Source: Lactifluus volemus
Lineage: Eukaryota > Basidiomycota > Agaricomycetes > Russulales > Russulaceae
DNA: 64,000 nucleotides
NCBI GenBank assembly: GCA_022376515.1
Contig: WTXI01000154.1
Span: 22,912-86,911, forward strand
Reading direction: 5' to 3'
Numbering within the stretch: the first letter of the stretch is position 1; each line of letters starts with the position of its first letter. The notes below the pieces were generated by a model. The model was not told the origin of the DNA, did not search any database, and saw nothing but the letters and a program-made list of their open reading frames with translations. Below, piece after piece: positions 34,685 to 48,285 of this stretch. Both the position numbers and the translations under genes were made by a program.

Positions 34685-35050
34685 TCACATCGAAAAACAG
34701 GCTTTTTGTGACCCATCAAAACCCCGAGACTTGCGCACAGGGGAGCCTTCTCGACCTTCCAATTCACTTATCCTTTTTGTTCCGTCAAAGTCGGATGGTG
34801 CCGTGAGCCTGCTCCAGCCCCAGTTGCTAGTGGAATGAATGAGTGGAGAGGGGGGTTGGTGGTAGTGGAGTTGGGTGGTGCTACTATGGTGGAGGGCGCC
34901 GTTGGAGCCCTTACGAGAGGGTTGGGCGGCTACGTTTTCGGTTTTCCCGTCGATTGGACGTTCCAACCCCCGGGTTCGAAGAGCAGGAGTACTACCGTAC
35001 TTGGTACTCTCAGGATAAGCGGTGAAAGTGTAGGCGGGCTGTGCAGCCAC
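34685..35050 (-). CDS. Hypothetical small protein, 121 residues (weak)
   Basis: Single open frame on the minus strand, convergent with the CNNM gene and 490 bp beyond its stop. The product would be polar and probably disordered, rich in Ser, Thr, Pro, Gly and Arg, with no signal peptide, membrane segment or recognised domain. A plus strand frame (34835-35194) overlaps it. Nothing beyond length and composition supports it. Confidence 0.2.
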   Translation of the reverse strand: MAAQPAYTFTAYPESTKYGSTPALRTRGLERPIDGKTENVAAQPSRKGSNGALHHSSTTQLHYHQPPSPLIHSTSNWGWSRLTAPSDFDGTKRISELEGREGSPVRKSRGFDGSQKACFSM

Positions 35051-37708
35051 CCCACTGGCATCATCACATTTGTGTCGGCGTGGAGAGGCGAGGCGAGGCG
35101 CGACCTTGCTGCGTTTCGGGAGGCTGTACTAGTCCTTATCCGATATAAAAATCGTAGAAGCGGTGACGTCGCCATTGAAGTGACGTTGGAATAACTTGTT
35201 TGTATATGATAACCACATGTTTTTTACACAACGTGAATTGGGTGGGGTGGGGGGACCAACTTGAAAAAGAGTCTTGGCACGGATCATCTCGCCAGTTTCT
35301 CGCGTGCGTCGAGCTTCTCAAAGGTATATGAATTGATACTCCGCGATTCACAACTTATGAACGGCTCCAAAGTGTTTTTCTAATCGAAGGAAGCTTTTTG
35401 AGTTATCGCAAATGAACGATTTATTTATGAACTCGTACACATAACAAGCCGCGCGCATCGCATTGCCGATAATTCGTGGTGGAACAGGCTGATGACATGC
35501 CGTAGGTGCCAGTGATCGAGAGATAAGAAGACATACATGAAACTTGACATAGTCACGCTTTCTGTCCATCCGGTGCCGTCTAATGCAAGAAACTGCAACA
35601 GTGATCTGAAATTACGTGCTTTCGGTTAATTAGGGTCCAAATGGCATCAGTTCCTTGTTGCGCCGATTGGGCCGAATAATGATCGCGAGGGAAGACGTCA
35701 TGCAAAGGTAGAACGCACGAGAACGATCGAACACGTTCATCATGATGGGTGAGCGTAGGCCCACATGACTGATGGATGTAAACAGTGAGGGAAGAGAATT
35801 GTAGGAACGTTTGAAGGAAAAAGACCTTTTCCTCTCATGCGAACAATATACGCCATACAAAGCTCACGACACCCGCATCGGGGGAGCGCCATGCGCGGCG
35901 GTAACGCCGTATCCTCAGGTCCTCTCGTGGGCGACAGAACTGCTGCTAACCATCCCGTGACTAGAGACGCTCTTCTCCGGCGACCAGGGGGAGTGCGCCG
36001 TCTCTTGACCGCGTTATGACCGCACATGGGCCATCAGAAAGTAATAGCGGTGTCACTGGCATGCCGCCCTGGCTGTGGCATTGTTCTCTGCTTTGAGCTC
36101 CCCTCCTAAGTGTTCTTGCTCTTGCCCCACGTTCTCATGCAACGGCATAACTGTGCGGAAGTTAAACAAAACCGGAGTGAGAACGCCCAGTGAGTGAGGC
36201 AAACGACTAGGGCGCTTCGCATTGGGCACCTTGGGATGCCCCGTGAGTACAAAGGTTACGCATAGCAAGGATGAGGGATAAAATCTCCAAACGAGATGTC
36301 ATCGGAACCCCTTTAAACCAAAGACGATGCAGTGTGCGAGTTTTCAAGTTACGCACATGCGAGTAAATGGTGTCCAACCGCCGCTAATGCCACGAAAGAG
36401 ATGGAAACCTTAGATGGGCTTCTCGAGTCCCCCTTCTTCGTCTTCCCTAAAACTACAGACGACCGTGACGAGGTCAACGAGCAAAAAGTGAGCCATCCTG
36501 TTGACAACAGTCAGACGACTGACATCATCGACCACCCGAACTGAAGGTGTTTAAGAAGCTAGGATTGTGAACGCTCCTCCTAATCCACGAAAAGTCTACG
36601 ATGTATACAATACCACACCGAGGTGTTTCAAGGGTAGCTGAGGGTAGGCAGTTCGGAAGAGGAGTATTCTTCGTGAATCTCTGCCAATGGCTCACTGCAA
36701 GCAAAAACTGCTCAGCATCAACTATAAAACGGAAATTGTACCAGGTGAGACCACATAGCTTGTGACAAAAACGATACGCTCCCAGAGAAGTACAACGTGA
36801 AGCTTGAGGGGGATCGCCAACAGAACGGGACTAAGTTAGTACGCGACAGAAGCCCGTAGTTTAGCTCATAGTGTCACGGTTCCCGGGCCTGGCATCGCGG
36901 CCTAGACAAACCCCTGGTGTCAGCTCTCGCGGTCCAGTTGAATAGACTCTGGCTCAGGATTTTCTCCCTCGTACCCCCGGTTGCACGTCTGTCGCATCAA
37001 AAGGAGAGTCGTTGGAGCTAGAAGCGATGTGCTCCTAAAAAAGGAAACACAATCTCCGGGTCCAGGGCGTGAGGAGCTCGCCATTTTTTTTGCAGTTCTG
37101 GGAGAGGATGGGAAGGGCTCGGGCTTTAAGTTTGCTGAAGAGTAGTACCTGTTTACATCTACAGTATCTAGCTGTTGCATTGGTCTTCTTGGTGAAGAAT
37201 GTCGGCTCGATTTGACTGAGTGGCCAGGGCGTCGATCGTGACAACAAAATCATAAGGTGTGAATTTTACTGGTCTCTAGAGGTTAGGCGTAGACTCGAAC
37301 CTGTCATTTATTTCATATTGGTTTATCTGTCACTTGGTGCGATTATTTTCGCAGTGGGGGTGGGGCAGATGATCAACTAACGTCTATATGACAGGTCGAG
37401 CGTTCCGCAATGTGCCAATGTATCCAATAGCCAATGACAACCCGCGGGTGCAGAGCAGTGAACAGTTGAATAGACAGCCAATAGAAATAATTCATCATTT
37501 TCAGGGCCACGGCTCCACTTCCGAACGGCATACCGTATTGACTCCGAACCTACTAGTACCTACGTTTCCGACTTGGAAACGTCGATCCTGACAGGAGACC
37601 GTGACGTCAATACAATGAGAATAACTTAGAAAGAGGGGCGAGAAAAAACGAAACCGATAACGCCGCACTCCTGTCAAGCTCGAAGAGGCTTGTTGACGGT
37701 TAGCACCG

Positions 37709-38260
37709 GTGTATGCAGGCGAACAACTTGAACAATACATCCAGCATGACCATATCAAACTCTCCATATGTTTTGATTGCAAGCGCAGGTCAGACAAAAA
37801 AAAATTAGAGAAGTCTCTATTGCAAAGCGAGCGGTGGGAGTCGAGAAATACGTCGCACCCGTCAGCAAGGCTTTTGAATCCGCTGAAAAGGCCGAGGAAG
37901 GCAGAGAATGCGAGTGATTGGATTAAGGCCATACTAGATGGACAAAGACACCTCTCCGACATGAAGAGTATTGAAAGCGTTGAGCAGGTGACGCCGCAAG
38001 AGTCCCACTGTGCGCGCGAAAAGGACATCATAAGACTGCATTGCAACGCTGGCACTAAGCAAGGCAGAGCCCAAGCATGATCTTGTTGCAGACGAAAACA
38101 GGCAGCTTATGAGCTTTCGGGTGTAGGATGCCACTAATAACCATTCGGCACTGGAACTTGACCTGCACATCATGATCACCCTGCAACACCAAATGACTGA
38201 CATGCCAGAGGCATTTTCAGGACCATCAAATTGTCGAAAAAAGTCGGCGCACGTAACTTG
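37709..38260 (+). pseudogene. Possible degenerate gene fragment of unknown family
   Basis: The plus strand frame 37709-38080 has a composition like real protein (LEQYIQHDHIKLS, then KRRSDKKKLEKSLLQSE and SDWIKAILDGQRHLSDM). After an apparent frame change near 38050 the coding look continues as SKAEPKHDLVADENRQLMSF, then, past a stop at 38128, as SALELDLHIMITLQHQMTDM. This would fit a decayed gene. I do not recognise the family, and the opposite strand carries a longer but Cys/Ser-rich frame that I take as its shadow. Confidence 0.25.
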
Positions 38261-41200
38261 AGCATGCAATCGCAAGAAGTTTGCAGGCCCGCCTCGGTCA
38301 CCTGGGCCAGCGCCATCCATGTCGGTGGGTCTGGGCGACCCCGCCTGTGCTTTTTCTGTAAGTGTGAATTATTGTCGATAAAAACATCCACACCTCACCA
38401 CGCGATTGTGTCCTTATTGTTAATGATTTTCCGCCCTAAATTCCGTAGCTTGGCCCCCCCATTTTTTTTCATTGCAGGGGCGGGATTCGCGAAACCGTGG
38501 CATTTTCCATTCGGCCGCTCTGATACGTTCCCTTCACACGTGTTCTGCCATTCCCCCACCTTCGAAAGTGTCCCTTGCGCCCAGACCTTTCTATATGAGG
38601 CTTAACCCTTTGCGCCCTCCGCAGAAAGTCGCAATGCGACAACGGTTCGGCGAGCGAGCTACTTTTCAAGTCGAGCGGCGGCCGAGGGCTGAAGAAAAAG
38701 AGTAGAATTGTTCGTTTAAGGTTTCGGGTTATATTTAGCTTAAGGAACAATAGGTCCCACGAGGTGAACAGGTGAAGGTGCACATACCGTAATATCTAAC
38801 CCCCTTGTCGCCATTTCCTGCGTTCACCTCGAGGCTCCTAACCAACTTTCAGCCGTGTTGCTCATTCGAATGGGGTTTGGACTTGTGGACTCCGTCCTTC
38901 GTCTCCCATTGCGGCCCTTTTTTTGCGGTAGACCTATTCACCGTGGGGGCGTGGTGATAAAGTCTGCGCGATTTCCCGCACGGGGCGCCGCCAAAGAGTT
39001 CGCTACCTCAGGGAAACCCGGTTAAGTTGCTTCCAATTTTAAATTACTCAAGCTTCGGCGAGATCACCATCTCAGGGTCGCCACTCATAGAGGCGATGAG
39101 AGTTTCCGTCCTTTGCCCACCCTGAAGTGTCCTCCCCACCAAAGCCGCATTGGTCCGGTCACGAATTCTATTTGTATGTGTGAACTAGGTTTTCTAGCTC
39201 AGTTACTATCCCTGGTTCCAACCCTGATCAGGGTTCGTCAACAGATCAGTCACACTTGTCACAACGCCTAGTTCAGACTCCGCACGACTTGGCCTCAACA
39301 CCGTCCTTGGCATTATCTAAGCATTAGTGGTTGACTCCGACATTGGTACCACTCGGCAGGCGTGACAAGTCGGTTCATTTCGCCATTTCTGCCCAAAAAA
39401 AAACACGGAATACACTTGTATGTGATATGCCATAAAGTTTTGTGGTGAATGAGCTAGAATTGAAGGAGAAATTTGAAGTGATCCGGGTTGGAACCACAGT
39501 TCCTCATTGTGTGTGCCGTCCGGACACATCATCCACGCGACCAGCGCCCTTAATGATTGCGCCCAATGGAAATAAAAGCGTAAGGAAAGGCCCGAAACAA
39601 TCTCATCTCTCCAAAGTGATAATGCCGTAACCGTGGTTTCCTCTTCCATCCTCCTGACCTGAAGCAACCGAAACACCCTCACGCCTTGAGGGTGACGCAC
39701 CTCTTTACTTTGTATGATTGAATTGCAAATTGAGTCATGTCATCACGAGCGCTTATGGGCCCCCCATCGTTTGACCGAGTTTCGAGAACGGCCATGGATC
39801 GAGTATGGACTCGGATTTACTTCCACATTGATACAACGATGGGTATACCGTATACATGACAAGGTTGTATCGTCAGGCTTCCATACACTGTCGGTAAACC
39901 TTTCGCACCCTCGATCTGTTCCCTCGATTGGCGTGAGAACGAGAACAGACAAACTCGGATTTTTTATTTCAACCGTATTGGTCATGTGAGGCCCAACATA
40001 CAATGAACGAGGGCAACATGAGCTTGTCCAGTCACGTTGACACGTCTCGTAAAAAGGGCCCAACTCGGTCAGCTAGGCGGGGTTATGTCGAACAAATTAC
40101 TACCATGTGACGTATCAGGTTGTCCGGGTACAATTAGCTAAAGTATATCTGAGCGCGGTCCCAGGTCGGTCCCAGTGCTTGTGGGTTGTTCATGATCACC
40201 CTCAGGCAGCATAACGCGCCAATTACAATCGTGAACCAACTCGCGCGATGCTCAGGCCAACCGCTGTTGCTGCTTCCTGTTTAAACTTCTAGATATAAGC
40301 AGACACGTCCGGAAGTATTTCATGGTCATGACCCGCGCAAGGTGCAGCCAGTAGCGCATGCATGTAACTTTCGAATGTGGTGACTTTAGACCCTGCGGTA
40401 GGACATGGAAATCGTGTCATGAATGAGATTCCTGAGTACATACCATCATGCCTTTAATGCACCCTGGGTCCCTCGATGGTGCCACCACATCCAAACGTAA
40501 AATCCTAGGGCAGCGCTTGCGACGCCGCCTGTTCTTGGCGTCATGGAAGGCGAATCAGGTCGCCATGATCAAGATGACGGCCTCGGGAGGGGGATCGAGT
40601 ACAAATAAGATCTGGCGATGACGATGGATAGAAAGCTTGTAAGCCAGAGATATAGAGACCGTACGGAGGAGGGAGACCGCGGGGTGATCAAGGGCGCGTT
40701 GCGGAATTTGAGCATTCGGAAAATCGCGCGAGAAGGCGGAAAGGTTAGTGACACTGTTGCTTGGAACGACCAACGCGATTGCAAATAAGCGTCTGCGCGT
40801 TGTCGGCACTGCGTCAAACTGTGTCGATGTGCCTCCCTCAACCCCCTCGAATGCCGTAATATGTCGAAGCCGCATCGGTGCCCCCCCCCTTTCGATCCAA
40901 TCCACTGGACAAGGCTATGCATACTCCCGGGGCCGTGGGGTCCATGGATTCACGGGAGAAAGGATCTACCCGCCGTGCAGGGGGTGAAGATGTGCCTCAT
41001 TTAGCAGGTGTCATGGTTGGAAGGGGCAGCGGCCGACAGGCCCCGCTTGTCGGGAGAACGATGCGGGGACGTTGATCGGCGCCCCGATGGTAAGATGACC
41101 GGCCAGAGATTTAAAGAAGGGCTGTGTGTGTGGCTTACAGGCGATACACCAGGTCGTGGCACCTGCGTCCACATTCCGAGGTCATGAATCGTTCGGCAGA

Positions 41201-41720
41201 GACGCCCGAGTCGGTTTTGTAGGCGAGAGCCTTGGGTCCCAACTTCATCATTTATCTGGACAGATAAACGGGGAGCTTCGCATTTCTATAAGTGAGACTG
41301 AAATTACTATATAGCTTTAGCTCACCCAAAGCAGCTCCGTCACGGTGTAGGGGGTGGAGCCGAGGAATTGCATCGAGATGGTGGCCACCACTCCATAGAG
41401 GACTGAATTTGGCGGAGCGATTTGTTCGAAAAATAAAATCGAGTGAGAGTGGTGAGGATCACTGGTCGGTAGGGATGTGGAATGGGTGTGTGGTGCGAGG
41501 TGGGCACGAGGTTTTAGACTAGCCGGAACAGCTTGAATTAACCGGAAGAATGTTAGACCCGGAACACTGGGCGTTAAGGGCATTCCTTTTCGTTTCTCCA
41601 GGACAGTACGATTTCACTGATGTTAGATAACCTTTCCTGCTTGGCCACCTTTGTGATGGGTATAGAGACCCATCCAACTCTGACGTGTGCAAAGTAGAGT
41701 TACTGTTAAGCAGCGTGCCA

Positions 41721-41737
41721 CTCCGCCTGTGGCGGAG
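41721..41737. repeat. Short perfect inverted repeat (7-bp arms, 3-bp loop)
   Basis: CTCCGCC-TGT-GGCGGAG forms a GC-rich hairpin in the long gene-poor stretch. It is too short to be a transposon end by itself. Its role is unknown. Confidence 0.5.
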
Positions 41738-44325
41738 ACCTCCGCAGGTTTAAGGCGCGATTGTCTGTATCTCCGATGACAGCGCGCACGTTGAAATGCA
41801 GAAGTGCCTATTGTATATTCACAAGATCACTCTCACAAGTCAGCGGGGCTGAATAATAGGACCGTAGCAATGCTGAAACTTATAACATTGGAGAATGTAG
41901 TCACGGGGGCCTCGTCGGGTATTGGCGAAGGTTGTCAAAAAAAAAAGCTCACTCATGGAAAGTGATGCAAGTGATAGGCGGTGATTGGCCCCCCTTTGTT
42001 CCACAGCAGCTGCGCCTGCCTAACGCCCTTGGCAATTAGCAGTGGCGTCCGACCACTCAAACTAGCCACTGATCCCCTGAATAGATTGGAAAATGATTAC
42101 GCCGGTGACGGTTTACGAGCCTAAAACGGCTCGGCGCACAATATCTGCAGGTATGTATCACCGACTGTGTGGCCAGGGCGCGTGTGTGAGAGTTACGAGG
42201 CGTTGCCTCAAGGAGGCTGGGTGAAGGCAGACTCGTGATGCCACTAAATGAACGGGGTAAAGGTGATCTAGTCACAACACTGGGTAGGCCGTCCGCGTGA
42301 GCACTTATCAGAGTTTTCCGAAGGACGGGGATCCGGACGTATATGTACAAATTGGCACGGGGTCTTTCTAGAACACAGGCGAGAGCCAGTAGTCATCGGT
42401 GCTTAGGCGATCGTGCATGCGGAGTCCAAAAGTCCATCGATGATGGGTTCGGTATTCTTAAGAGCGTCAAAAAATGGAGAAGAAAAGGAAGGAGACACTG
42501 TTGGATCGTACTGAGGGGACAATATGTCGCAGAGACGACAAGGAAACTTCCCGGGAGACTACTGAAATGCGGCGCGGCTGTTAGTGAGGAAAAATAGACG
42601 ACTAAGAATGCAGAAACAACAACTTTTGTTCTGGGGACCAAGGAGGGAAATCGCTAGATCCCGCGGGAAGGTTGGATAAAAAGGGCCGTCACATCCTGGA
42701 AAACCCGATATTCGGCTCGCCCGTCGGTCGACGCCGCGATGCATCCGGCTTCGACTCGAAGCACTCCGGTGATGATGAATCGAGGCTTGTGTATGGCTTG
42801 ATGCGTTATGTCGGAAATGAACGAGGCAGTGCCCGCCCTAGTTTCCACGTTCAACTACTAAAGAGAAGGACCTCACAAAAACATCTCCGGGCGGTGACTG
42901 ACTACATGAGGCGAAAAGGCGACCAGAGGGTAGAGGGCACTGTCCCCTTCCCGTTAGCTCCAGGCCTCCAGTATAATGGAGAATGGATAGTCGAGAGGAG
43001 GGGGTGTAAGGGTGTCGAACAGAATGCCGCCACGTCGGTACAGATAAGCGCGCCGTGTAAATGGCGAGTGGCTGCATGACTTTTGTCCGGAAGAGCGGAT
43101 ATGAAGCGAACGGTGAGTACTTTACATGCGATCGCAGCGAGGTGTATACAAAAGATCCGCATCTGGGTTATGGGCGGTGAACTTGTTTGTAGTATTGGGT
43201 GTCGCATAGAAAGATCCGAAAGCCCGTTGAAAAAAATTTAGATAAGCGACTGCCCAATCCAAGGACGTAACAAAGATTGGCAAGAATGAGCCAGGCGCTT
43301 GTTAGGCGAGATGTAGACGTTACCTTTAGGTTGAAGGATATCAGTAGTGGCAAATGCTCGTGCTGAACGACTCAGTCGTGTAGACAACCTTGGCTCGCTT
43401 ATTTCGGAAGGTCAGTAGGGACTGATGTCAGCGTTGAATGAAATGGCTGAAATGGATGAATGGGAGCAGAAGAACTCGCCAGATGCGAAGTATAGTATTT
43501 TTGGGTGCCTGTAGACACATACTAGCGTTCTAGGTCAGATAAACGGAGGACCGTTCACTAGATGCAATCACGTATCTGGAAATATAAAGGTTCAATATGG
43601 AAGTCAAGAAGTCTAACCCCAAGAAGGTGCAGATAAATGGAAACTTCACCTCACGGAAACGCGCAGCGCCGTATGGTGTTGACGTCCAGGTTCACCTTCC
43701 TGGGATATAATACAAAAAACATTTATCTCGGAAACGGCAGTTGGCCCAGAGTATAGACTCTATGGTGAGAATATGTTGGGAACAGTATTACCCACAAAGC
43801 CTTTCGGTTCGAACGCTGCTGGAACGTTCTGTTTTGCACGAGGGGAGCTAGACTTAGCTGCCATGACTGACCAGATGCAATAGTGGCGCATATGATCTGA
43901 AAATTGGAATAACAGAGAAGGAACGACGCTCTCTGATCTTCCACATCCTTGCAGTAAGTTTATTCATGTAGCAGATGCTGTGACTCGCTGAAAAAAGGAT
44001 ATGATGTACCGCCAACTTGAACCGCGCAGGGACAGCAATAAACTGGAGAAAAGGTCTGGGTTTGAGAGAGATATGGCCCACACTTTTGAAAGTGTAAATG
44101 CAATAAGCACGCAGAACCATGCCCAGCGATTTGTAGAAGTTAATCGTGGAAATGGTGCCTTTTGTTGTCGCGGCGGGCCACAGCCTCGTGATGCCGTAAG
44201 CGGTGACTGGCCAAGCCAAAGTGACTCCTCTCGCCGTCGTCCACGTCGTCCACGTCGACAAGAGAAAACCCGACCTTTTCATGAATCTTAAAAGCCTTAT
44301 TCTCCCTACTTTCACTTAATTCAAG

Positions 44326-47300
44326 ATGCATAAAAATCCTTTTGTGCCGCAGCCGCCTCCTTATAACCCTCCTCAGCCACCCTTACCTCCAGGTCCTCCG
44401 CCTCCTCCTCAGAGCAGTCAGCCCGACTACTCCGCATATTGGGCAGCGGCTACTGCAGCAGCTGTGGGTCAGCCCCAAGTACAACAGACATATAATCCAC
44501 AGTGGCCATCGGTATCTGCGCCGCCTGCACCAGCACCCTTGCCACCACGCCCTCCACCCGAACAATCTGCCCTATATGCAAACTACGGATATGGGGGCTC
44601 GCAAAACTTTCAATGGCAACAGCAGCAGCAGCAGCAACAACAACAACAACACCAACAGCAGCAACAGCAACAACAGCGTGCTCAACAAACGCTGTTTCAG
44701 CCGCCGCAACCGCAACCACAACCACCTGCAATGCAACAGTACACACCTTACCAACCTCAAGCCGTTACAGGCTTTGTACAACCTTATGTTCCCCAAGCAA
44801 TTCCGATCCCGCAACAGCCTGCTCCTGTTGTTCAGAATCTGTATGGCCAACAACCCCAACAGCCTGGGCGGCAATATTTCCCTCAGCAGCAGCGTCCTAA
44901 CCGGTCTTTCAGTCACCCTCAACCACAGCAGCACTTACATCATACGCCCCCTCAGCACCTTCCACCTGCAAAGAGACAAAAGTTTGATGGGCCAGGTACG
45001 CATAATCGCGGTCCTCAGCCACTTCCGCCCCCTCCGCAGTTTCAGCCACCTCCACCGCCCGTTTCGGGCCCGGTGGTGCAGCAGCAGCAACAGCAACAGC
45101 CGATGGCTTCGGGAAGCTTCTCATCTGGTCGTGGAGGGGGGACAGGTGGGGGGCCTATGGGCCGCGGCGGTGGGCCGAGTAATCGGGGTGGAAACCGTGG
45201 TCGCGGGGGCAGCATGACTAATAATCGTGGAGGAGCAGGACGCGGACGCGGTAGCAACATGTACAGTGGTAGTCGTGGCGGCTCCCAGGCTGGCGGTCAG
45301 CTTAAGAGCCATGGCTCACGCGGCAACTTCGGCGGAAATCGTGATTACGGAAACCGAGATCACGGTAATCGTCGTGGCGGTTCTTTCGTTGGAGGTAGTC
45401 ACCATCAGGGCGCCGGTGGCCCATCTTTCCGAGGCCGTGGACAAGGCCACAATTATTCTCACTTTTCGCGTGGTGGACGACACGACGGTGGCAGCGGGAG
45501 TTTTGGTTCCCGCGACGGTTCTATGGCATCTTCAGGCTTTCTCGGCAGCTTGGGCAACGGAAAGAAGGATGAAAACCGGAGGAACTTCACTGACTTCAAG
45601 ATTGTTGGGCTCGAGATTCAGGATCTTTCCTGGACTTGGGGTGTGATCCCAGCATCGAAGTCTCACATCAAAGCTGAACCTCTCACTGTAGCGCCTTCTT
45701 CCTCTAAAGACGCCATTAGTAAATCTACCTCCGAACCAGCCAAAGAGGAATCCACAGATCCCCCTACGTCATCCATCATCGACTCACGGAAGGATCCAGA
45801 CGCCACAGTGGTGAAGGGGGAGTCCGTATCTGATTCGGCGAGTCTCCCGAAAACCCCCGAAAACCATGCAGATCCCCCGGAGACACAATCCACCGTTGAA
45901 ATGCCCGCACCAACGGTCATTCCTCCTCCACCCTCGCGAATGCGAATCTACTTCCATTCTCCAGTGACCCCGGATGATTCTCGTCCTATCCCCACTGGCA
46001 CGTCTTTCTCTATAATCGGATCGGATGAGACTGGTTCCCGCAGGGGAAAACGAAAGAAATTGGAGGACGATGACGGGGATATAGAAGAGGGGCGTGCGGC
46101 CCCTCCACCACCTGGTGGGTCCCGTCCCGAACGGTCGATGAGTGATGATAGATTCGAACGTGCGAGTGCGGCCCCGAGTGTCGAGCCAAGCGTTGCTGAG
46201 ACTGCGAGTGAAGGCGACTGGCTTATGGCCGCAATTGAGGAGGACGAGGGTGACGGGGAAGACGATGGGGGCGAACTCCAATTGCCTGGCGATGACCCTA
46301 TCAGCAAAGATGGGAGTGGTTACGTTGCTGAGAGTGAATATGGTGAGTCTGAAATTTCCCTTTCTGACCGTTGGAGTTTGTGTAGGCGTTGGCAGCGGCG
46401 CGCTGGGATAGCCCGAATGCGCCGCGGCCCGTGAGCACAGGCGTCTCAGCGGCGTCTGTGTGCGGCCGTATCGCTGACTTCGGTTACGTTGTAAAGGCAG
46501 TCTCGAGGATGGTGTCGCTACCCAGGTTGATGACAGCGAGGGTGTCCGTGATTTGACGGATGAGACCCCTAGCCTCATGGATGGACAGGCGTTGGATAAT
46601 GTTCACGAGTCATCCCCCGCAACTTCGCTTGCCACTACACAAGCAGCGGATGTACCCGAGGCTCAGGACCCGGCGGCATCGCTGGACACGGGCAGTGGCT
46701 CTGATATGACTGTGGTCGGACACCAGGCCGTTGCTCCCCATCCGGAGCAGGTGGATGGCGCTTTATCAGGTCCATTCCCAGGGGCCGTTGACGCGAATGA
46801 TGAGCTTGCGGCTTCGGCCCCTCCCTCCGAGGAGGGCGCGTTCGTTATTTCTCCTTCATCCTCTGCCCCTGCCGTACCTGACAGCTCCGTCCTTGCTTCG
46901 TCTTCTTCCTCTGACACCTCTGTCGCCGCTCCACCCACGGAGTCGGTTGCACCTGATGAAGAACCGCCAGCTGATCACGCCCACAGCCCCGATGTGCCAG
47001 CGCCAACTGCGCCAGATGAGAACACCGCCTCCTCTGCCTCTCCCATTGAGCGTTCGCTCACCCAAATCGACTCTTCTGTTGGCGAAACACGTGTCGCAGG
47101 TGTGGATGACCTCTTTCAGTTTGATCCCACAACGCAGCCCGAGCTCCATTTTGATGGCCCAGCGTCCTCGGATACGAGTACGCTCATCTCGGGGTCTACC
47201 ACGTCAACATTTAGCGAACCAAATCGGTTGCCTATGAAAACTGAATCCCAGCCAGTCGTCCGCACGCCCTCTGCCAACCGTCTCTCGATCTCCTACGCCG

Positions 47301-48285
47301 CAGGCACAAAACGTCTTGTCATCAATGCAGAGATTGTAGAACAGCTCAAGATACTCAGGAGTGACGGTCGAGTGGAGATCACAATGCGAGTCGAAAAAGC
47401 TGACGCGAATGAATTGAACGGAATCCTCGTTGGTTCTTTCCCTTGACAACGACGTTGCTGTGAACTAATTCTTGGTGATGACAGATCGAGAGCCTTTCCG
47501 AAACTACGAAGTCGTACTCTTCACTCGAAATTCTCTCACCCAATTTGGAATTGGACCCGACAGTCCCACCCTTCACTAGGGTGAATATTCCCTCAGAAAT
47601 GACTCTACTCGTCTACTTGGATACGGAACGCCCTTTATCTGAACCAAAATGGGTCAAGTCAGGTGACGTGCAGGAATGGTTGAAAAGCATGTTCGGACGG
47701 ATGTTTTGGTTTTCTGGGGATGCAGCTGATGGGTGGGAAAAGAAGGTTGAGGTTGTTGATCCAGATCCAGTAAGCTTTTACCTTGGTTTCGTCACCTTGA
47801 GAATCGTGATCATTCAGAAGCTGAATAACCTTATGCAGGCGCCCACGATCTGGACTGTGCTCGACAGCTGGGCGGCAAACTCCCCAGTTGGGTTACAAAC
47901 GGAGCGCCAGCGTTTCGTACGCACTCATATGGCGGAGACGGACCACATTCTCGAGATCCTGCTTCGTCTTGTGCGTGGCGAGCGTGCTACCCCCTTCACT
48001 CAAGCAGCACCTGCTATCTCGGCACCGAGCGTTGCTGGCCCCCTTTTGGCTGCCCTATCTCCCAGTTCAGCACATGGTCCGCAGCAGACCCACGTCTCCC
48101 TTGCAGTGCTTGCACTATGGCGGATGACGGAAGGTTACGCGATGAAGGCGCTTCAGGAGAAGGGGCGAGTCGAGGCAGAAGAGCGCCTCGGGGAGATCAT
48201 CCGATGCTTGCCTTCACACCTGCTGTACAAGAGCTTGGACGGCATTTTCAAGGAATGGAAGGTAGAGAAGAAAAATGGGAGATGA
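44326..48285 (+). CDS. Large Pro/Gln-rich, RGG-rich protein of unknown function
   Basis: Five exons fit by phase: 44326-46342, 46396-46430, 46526-47428, 47485-47769 and 47839-48285, encoding about 1228 residues. The small second exon and its flanking introns are the least certain part. Order: a Pro-rich start (1-85), a poly-Gln stretch (about 98-117), a Pro/Gln region to about 255, a glycine-arginine region with many RGG/GRG motifs (about 265-400), a short conserved-looking block (NFTDFKIVGLEIQDLSWTWG, about 422-445), an acidic disordered region, and a folded-looking C-terminal half (TKRLVINAEIVEQLKILRSD onward, then WTVLDSWAAN and EERLGEIIRCLP). RGG and Q/P-rich segments are typical of RNA-binding, condensate-forming proteins, so a role with RNA is plausible but inferred. 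The last intron (47770-47838) is 69 nt, so retention would keep the frame. Confidence 0.75.
44617..44676 (+). repeat. CAG/CAA triplet repeat encoding poly-Gln
   Basis: About 20 consecutive CAG or CAA codons with a single CAC interruption, inside the first exon of the RGG-rich gene. Mixed codon use makes it less prone to slip than a pure CAG run, but length variation between strains is likely. Confidence 0.9.

Larger units (their letters stand above)
34197..44325. other. About 10 kb with no recognisable gene
   Basis: The first 200 bases are probably CNNM 3' untranslated sequence. Elsewhere I see only short open frames on both strands with no domain I know, no transposase or reverse transcriptase motif, no long terminal repeats and no convincing tRNA. 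Two weak candidates inside this stretch are listed separately (34685-35050 and 37709-38260). A gap this long between conserved genes is unusual for a compact fungal genome and may hold fast-evolving genes, non-coding RNAs or eroded mobile DNA. Confidence 0.5.

Noticed and set aside
37270..37310. Possible minus strand tRNA around GACTCGAACC
   Set aside because: No complete cloverleaf could be found on either strand.
37501..38055. 184-codon minus strand open frame
   Set aside because: Very Cys/Ser/Phe-rich with no domain. The opposite strand has the more protein-like composition, so I take this frame as its shadow.
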